DNA from: Pedobacter petrophilus
GTDB taxonomy: Bacteria; Bacteroidota; Bacteroidia; Sphingobacteriales; Sphingobacteriaceae
NCBI RefSeq assembly: GCF_009674725.1
Contig: NZ_WKKH01000035.1
Location: 1 to 48,946, forward strand
Length of the DNA: 48,946 bases
Direction: 5' to 3'
Below are positions 44,811-48,946 of this stretch, in pieces. Made by a program: the position numbers and the translations under genes. The notes below the pieces were generated by a model that had not been told where the DNA came from, ran no database searches, and saw only the letters and a list, made by a program, of their open reading frames with translations. Positions within the stretch are counted from its first letter, which is position 1; each line of letters begins with the position of its first letter.

Positions 44811-45739
44811 AAAAATTAGTTTCAATCGTAATACCAGCATATAACGAAGCTGATAATATCTTTATGATTTGTGAAAGCCTCAAAAATGTTTTTGCTGAAA
44901 TTAATTTCAATTATGAGGTGATCCTTGTTGATGATGGCAGCTCAGACCCTACCCTAAATAAGATTCAGGATTATGCAGCAACCGCTGATAACATTTTCTT
45001 TCTTGAATTCTCCAGAAACTTCGGCCATCAACTGGCTGTTAAAGCAGGTATGGACCATGCTTTTGGCGATTGCGTGATCTCAATGGATTGCGATATGCAA
45101 CATCCGCCAACGCTTATTCCTGAAATGCTTAAAAAATGGGAAGAAGGTAATGAAGTGGTTTACACCATTAGAGAAGATGATAAAAGTCTTTCTAAAGGCA
45201 AACGCGGATCCTCTAACCTGTTTTATAAAACACTTAATTTACTGTCGGATATAGAACTCGAGCCAGGCGCTGCTGATTTTCGTTTGTTAGACCAGAAGGT
45301 GGTTAACGTATTTAGAAATTTTCATGAAAATGAACCCTTCCTCCGGGGTTTGGTTAAATGGCTTGGATTTAAACAGCACGCGATAAAATATAATCCTGCT
45401 GCCCGTTTTTCAGGTAACAGTAAATATACAGTTAAGAAAATGTTTCGCCTTGCGTTGCACGGTGTAACCTCATTCAGCATAAAACCACTTTATTCTGCAG
45501 TTTACTTAGGTTTCATATTTTCATTTGCGTCAGTGCTCTATATTCCATATGTTATTTATGCCTTTGCAAATAATGTGGAGGTTTCCGGTTGGGCTTCGAT
45601 GCTGATGACGATTGTTTTCTTTGGAGGCCTCCAACTGATTATTTTGGGTATCATCGGAATCTACGTAGGTAAAATGTTTATGCAAACTAAAAACCGGCCA
45701 AATTATATTATTCGTTCAACTAATATTCAGCAGCACTAA
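44807..45739 (+). CDS. GT2 polyprenyl-phosphate sugar synthase-like glycosyltransferase
   Basis: 310-residue GT-A glycosyltransferase of the DPM1/GtrB/ArnC type. N-terminal catalytic domain: SIVIPAYNEADNI (about 6-18), LVDDGSSDPT, SRNFGHQLAVKAGMDHAFGD, and the DxD-like metal site SMDCDMQHPP (about 90-99). Two C-terminal membrane helices (about 228-255 and 262-290) anchor it. Expected to make polyprenyl-phosphate-hexose on the cytoplasmic face for use by the GT87 neighbour. It overlaps its upstream gene by 4 bp and its downstream gene by 1 bp (TAATG), so the three form one operon. Confidence 0.92.
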   Translation: MKKLVSIVIPAYNEADNIFMICESLKNVFAEINFNYEVILVDDGSSDPTLNKIQDYAATADNIFFLEFSRNFGHQLAVKAGMDHAFGDCVISMDCDMQHPPTLIPEMLKKWEEGNEVVYTIREDDKSLSKGKRGSSNLFYKTLNLLSDIELEPGAADFRLLDQKVVNVFRNFHENEPFLRGLVKWLGFKQHAIKYNPAARFSGNSKYTVKKMFRLALHGVTSFSIKPLYSAVYLGFIFSFASVLYIPYVIYAFANNVEVSGWASMLMTIVFFGGLQLIILGIIGIYVGKMFMQTKNRPNYIIRSTNIQQH

Positions 45740-46530
45740 TGGTTCTTTTAAGTTTTGATATTGAAGAATTCGACATGCCGTTTGAGTATGGGAAAGAGAT
45801 TTCTTTTGCTGATCAGATTTCAATTTCAAGAGCAGGCACAATTGCCATTCTGGATTTACTGGATCAACATGAAATCAAAGCAACTTTTTTCTGTACCGTT
45901 ACTTTTGCTGAAAATGTACCAGATTTGATTGAACGGATCACCACAACAGGACATGAATTGGCTTCGCACGGCTACTATCACTCAAATTTCAAACCTGAGC
46001 ATCTGTTACAATCTAAGGTGAGGCTGGAAGAACTTTCCGGACAGGCAATAACTGGTTATCGAATGGCCAGGATGATGCCTGTTGATGAAAAAGAAATAGA
46101 AAAAGCAGGTTACACTTATAATACCTCTATTAATCCTACTTATCTACCAGGGCGGTATAATAATTTTAATATTTCGAGAACACATTTTAAGAAACAAAAT
46201 GTGTTGCAGATTCCTGCTTCGGTCAGCCCTGTAATCAGGTTTCCTTTATTCTGGCTTTCCTTTCACAATCTGCCACTAGCACTATATAAATTTCTTGCTG
46301 CCTGGACTTATAAAAAAGACCAGTACTTAAATATCTATTTCCATCCCTGGGAATTTACTGATCTTGATCAGGTTGAACGGTTTGGCTTTCCAGGATACGT
46401 GAGAAAAAATACAGGATTAAAAATGATCAAAAGAATGGATAGCCTAATCAGCTGGATGAAATCCAGAAATTACCAATTCGGAACTTTCCAGGAATTCATT
46501 GGCAAGTTATCGGGTTCAAATCCTATTTAG
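45739..46530 (+). CDS. Polysaccharide deacetylase (NodB-like, CE4)
   Basis: 263-residue deacetylase-fold protein. LSFDIEEFD (about 4-12) contributes the catalytic and metal Asp, and SHGYYHSNF (about 76-84) the two zinc His; FHPWEF supplies the later His. It resembles the XrtA/DUF3473-type deacetylases of exopolysaccharide or lipid-linked sugar systems. No signal peptide, so it may act in the cytoplasm or on lipid-linked intermediates made by the GT87/GT2 pair. The start is coupled to the preceding stop (TAATG). Its 3' end overlaps the convergent subtilase gene by 4 bp, so no terminator fits between the two. Confidence 0.88.
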   Translation: MVLLSFDIEEFDMPFEYGKEISFADQISISRAGTIAILDLLDQHEIKATFFCTVTFAENVPDLIERITTTGHELASHGYYHSNFKPEHLLQSKVRLEELSGQAITGYRMARMMPVDEKEIEKAGYTYNTSINPTYLPGRYNNFNISRTHFKKQNVLQIPASVSPVIRFPLFWLSFHNLPLALYKFLAAWTYKKDQYLNIYFHPWEFTDLDQVERFGFPGYVRKNTGLKMIKRMDSLISWMKSRNYQFGTFQEFIGKLSGSNPI

Positions 46531-48287
46531 TAAGTTTCCGCAAGTTTTAAAGCGTTGTATGCATTCACAATACCACCACTCACACAAATTTCACTAAACA
46601 AAGCCCGGGTATTTTCTCCCCTTTCATTTTTGTATTTTACTTTATGATTTACCTTAGTTACAGATTTCATAATAATTTCCCGTACCTGAACTGGCTTTAG
46701 CTCTGGATAATAACTTAGAATTAGCGCAGCTAAACCCGAAACTACCGGCGAAGCCATACTGGTCCCATCCAAATCTTCGTACTTACCATCCGGAACTGTC
46801 GAATTAATTAAAAAACCGGGTGCAAAAACATCAACATTATATTTTCCATAATTAGAGAAATCTGCTTTTAAAGTTTCATCATCCTTATAGGCACTTGCAC
46901 CAACTTCTATCCAATTACCGGCACTTGGAAGCTTAAATTTTGCCGAATCTAATGGAACAGCCTTAACAATAGCACTATTCACCGGAGGCCTCATTCCCAT
47001 GCTATTTTGCCTTACCGGCTTTGGCGGTGTGAAATCAGGTTTGGCGGGTTTCCGATGGGCTGCTTTATAGGCTTCTGCCTCCTGACTTTCAAAATATTTA
47101 TTAGGAAAATTTTCTTCGATGTCGTTATTTTGATTGTCATTACCAGCAGCGTGAACTAATAAAACACCTTTCAATTCTGCATATTTCACAGCATCATCAA
47201 CTATTTTCTTATCCCATTTATATGCTTTACCAAAACTCATATTGATTACTCTTGCGCCATTGTCTACTGCATATCTGATTCCGTTTGCTACATCTTTGTC
47301 TCGTTCATCACCAGTTGGTACAACCCGGATAGCCATAATACTCACCTGATTCGCCACTCCTGATATGCCGATATTATTGGTTCGATCCGCTCCAATAATT
47401 CCGCCTACGTGGGTTCCATGCATAGCATCAGGCCCTTTAACATCAGCGTTACCATATTTGCGTTCATTACTATTTGAATAATCATCGCCAACTAACGCTG
47501 CCCTCATGTCATACTTAGGATTGAGGTTATATTTAAGCATGGCATCATATTGCTTATATCCATCTTTAATACTCTTATAGAATTTTTCAAAACCTCCGTC
47601 TTCTTTCGATCCCTTTTTGATAATATTTTTAACTTGTTCCTCCATCTCATCGTCAGCTTTATACCTTTCTACATCTTCATATGAAGGAACCTTTTTGTTA
47701 CTTCCTTTAGCTACAGAATCAAGGACTTTATTGATGGCTACTAAAACGGAAAAAGTATTACTGGCATCCTCATACTTTTTTCCAAAATCGCCAACCATTT
47801 TCTTGTATAACCTAAACTCTTCCTTTTGATTGCTATCAAGTGGGGTTAGGTTAGTGGTTGATTGATATTTAGGAGTATATATCCTAAGTAATCTGATAAG
47901 TTCTAAATTATCAAACTCCAGATTGCCTTTTTTAGAACCGATGAAATTCCAGCCATGAATATCATCAATATATCCATTACGATCATCATCTATACCATTG
48001 CCTGGAATTTCTTTCTTATTTGTCCATAGCGCAGGCTGTAAATCAGGATGAGTGATATCTATACCTCCATCAATCACTGCTACAATAATACGTTCTTTCG
48101 GCTGTTTATCTTTCAAAATCTCACGGTACGCTTTTTCAGTGCTGATACCAAAGTATCCGTTTTCCGTTAAATCTAGATTAAACCAGTTGGCAGGAAGTTT
48201 TACATTTTTATTTTGTGCAAAAACACCAGTTTGTATGAGGAGAAGAAAAGTAACTAGAAATACTTTAGTTTGGTTTAAATTGGTCAT
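46527..48287 (-). CDS. Subtilisin-like serine peptidase (S8), exported, with long insertions
   Basis: 586-residue exported subtilase; signal peptide 1-24 (ending VFAQN). Catalytic triad: Asp73 in VIDGGID, His293 in MHGTHVGG, Ser510 in GTSMASP; oxyanion Asn383 in AAGND. The Asp-His distance of 220 residues is far longer than the roughly 30-40 of subtilisin, because of a charged helical insertion (about 120-285). A second insertion (about 395-450) is rich in Pro and Lys. No propeptide or C-terminal sorting domain is obvious. Convergent with the deacetylase gene. No functional link to its neighbours is visible. Confidence 0.93.
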   Translation of the reverse strand: MTNLNQTKVFLVTFLLLIQTGVFAQNKNVKLPANWFNLDLTENGYFGISTEKAYREILKDKQPKERIIVAVIDGGIDITHPDLQPALWTNKKEIPGNGIDDDRNGYIDDIHGWNFIGSKKGNLEFDNLELIRLLRIYTPKYQSTTNLTPLDSNQKEEFRLYKKMVGDFGKKYEDASNTFSVLVAINKVLDSVAKGSNKKVPSYEDVERYKADDEMEEQVKNIIKKGSKEDGGFEKFYKSIKDGYKQYDAMLKYNLNPKYDMRAALVGDDYSNSNERKYGNADVKGPDAMHGTHVGGIIGADRTNNIGISGVANQVSIMAIRVVPTGDERDKDVANGIRYAVDNGARVINMSFGKAYKWDKKIVDDAVKYAELKGVLLVHAAGNDNQNNDIEENFPNKYFESQEAEAYKAAHRKPAKPDFTPPKPVRQNSMGMRPPVNSAIVKAVPLDSAKFKLPSAGNWIEVGASAYKDDETLKADFSNYGKYNVDVFAPGFLINSTVPDGKYEDLDGTSMASPVVSGLAALILSYYPELKPVQVREIIMKSVTKVNHKVKYKNERGENTRALFSEICVSGGIVNAYNALKLAETY

Positions 48288-48513
48288 ATCCAGATGTACG
48301 TAATATTACAATAATACGGTTTTATTACCTTGACACTTGAATAATTTACATTTTTTAACAATGAAAAACATAATACTATAGAATTAATATATTACCTATA
48401 TTTTAAAATTATAGCTATTAATTGCATGTTAGCCTGTCGTTATCCTTGCTTTGTATTGCATTTATTTAAAAAGATCCTGAAACAAGTTCAGGAGGACGCG
48501 TGAAGGGATTATA

Positions 48514-48831
48514 CGAAGAATCCTGGAGATAGAGGAGGGATTATCTGAGTATTGTTAGTCGTTTTTCGTCTGTCGTGGTTCGTTTTTAGTTCGCTTGCCT
48601 TTCATTTTCTATTTTCGAAGAATCCTGGAGATAGAGGAGGGGTTATCTGAGCATCGTTAGTCGTTTTTCGTCTGTCGTAGTTCGTTTTTGGTTCGCTTGC
48701 CTTTCATTTATCTATTTTCCATTTTTTATTTCCGCTTTAGCTTTTCCGCTTATCTCTTTAACTGAGCATCATTATCCGTTTTTCGTCTGTAGTAGTTCGT
48801 TTTTGGCCCTATTGGCTTTCCATTTTATCCT
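48514..48831. repeat. Tandem 102-bp repeat, two full copies and one partial
   Basis: Unit 48514-48608 begins CGAAGAATCCTGGAGATAG and contains GTTAGTCGTTTTTCGTCTGT and GTTCGCTTGCCTTTCATTT. It recurs at 48616-48709 with few changes, and a partial third copy (48762-48831) keeps TTTTTCGTCTG and TAGTTCGTTTTTGG. No coding frame is supported. The segment 48300-48513 before it is AT-rich with nothing recognised. Confidence 0.8.
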
Positions 48832-48881
48832 TTAGTCTTTGTTCCTTGCTCTTTGTGCCTCCAACTTTATGATAACGCAGA

Positions 48882-48909
48882 AACCCCTGCAGTTGTTACT
48901 GCAAGGGTT
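48882..48909. terminator. Hairpin near the window edge, probable terminator
   Basis: AACCC-c-TGCAG (48882-48892) pairs with CTGCA-a-GGGTT (48899-48909) with one internal mismatch, followed by a short T-rich run. No gene next to it is visible, so it may belong to one beyond the window's right edge. Confidence 0.5.
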
Positions 48910-48946
48910 CTTTGTTAAATGCCTGATTTGAGGCTTTTAAGATTTG

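Overview
The window reads as a chromosomal segment of a Bacteroidota bacterium, most like Pedobacter or a close relative in the Sphingobacteriaceae. Evidence: a SusC/SusD pair with lipoprotein partners, many exported glycosidases and peptidases, SCxx-type lipoboxes, A-rich leaders without strong Shine-Dalgarno sites, one promoter of the Bacteroidota type (TTG, 18 bp, TAACTTTG), and intergenic palindromic repeats. No tRNA, rRNA, CRISPR array, phage gene or transposase was seen. Family names come from recognising motifs by eye; no database search was possible.

Layout. 1-1204: repeat-rich non-coding DNA. 1205-10235: a small glycan-utilisation block with a GH127-type beta-L-arabinofuranosidase, a SusC-like receptor broken by one in-frame TAA, SusD, a fasciclin-like lipoprotein and a DUF5007-like lipoprotein. 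10323-14314: an HExxH lipoprotein, two copies of a composite repeat, the remnant of an ECF sigma factor, a glycerophosphodiesterase-family protein and an orphan lipoprotein. 14412-20154: two aminopeptidase P paralogues, divergent from a proton/oligopeptide symporter and an HExxH protein. 20229-20551: two more copies of the composite repeat, in inverted orientation. 20556-37664, all on the minus strand: a multidomain GH43 broken by a one-base frameshift, an S9 dipeptidyl peptidase, an APC amino acid permease, a DUF885 peptidase, an AraC regulator, a complete trans-4-hydroxyproline catabolic operon and an M1 peptidase. 37980-42929: GH97 and a large DUF5695-like exported protein, convergent. 43626-46530: a GT87 / GT2 / polysaccharide deacetylase operon. 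46527-48287: an exported subtilase. 48288-48946: more repeats.

How the genes may work together. Beta-L-arabinofuranosidase (GH127), GH43 arabinofuranosidase and a retaining GH97 (alpha-galactosidase type) together fit the three sugar linkage types of plant extensins: beta-Araf on hydroxyproline, terminal alpha-Araf, and alpha-Gal on serine. The same window holds Pro/Hyp-directed peptidases (S9 DPP, two aminopeptidase P), a peptide importer, an amino acid permease and every enzyme needed to turn trans-4-hydroxyproline into 2-oxoglutarate. A 26-bp box is shared upstream of GH127 and GH97 (23 of 26 positions), with a gapped relative at the hydroxyproline operon promoter. I therefore propose a hydroxyproline-rich glycoprotein utilisation locus. 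This is an inference: the individual families are known, the combination is what deserves testing. Two of its sugar genes (SusC and GH43) are interrupted in this sequence.
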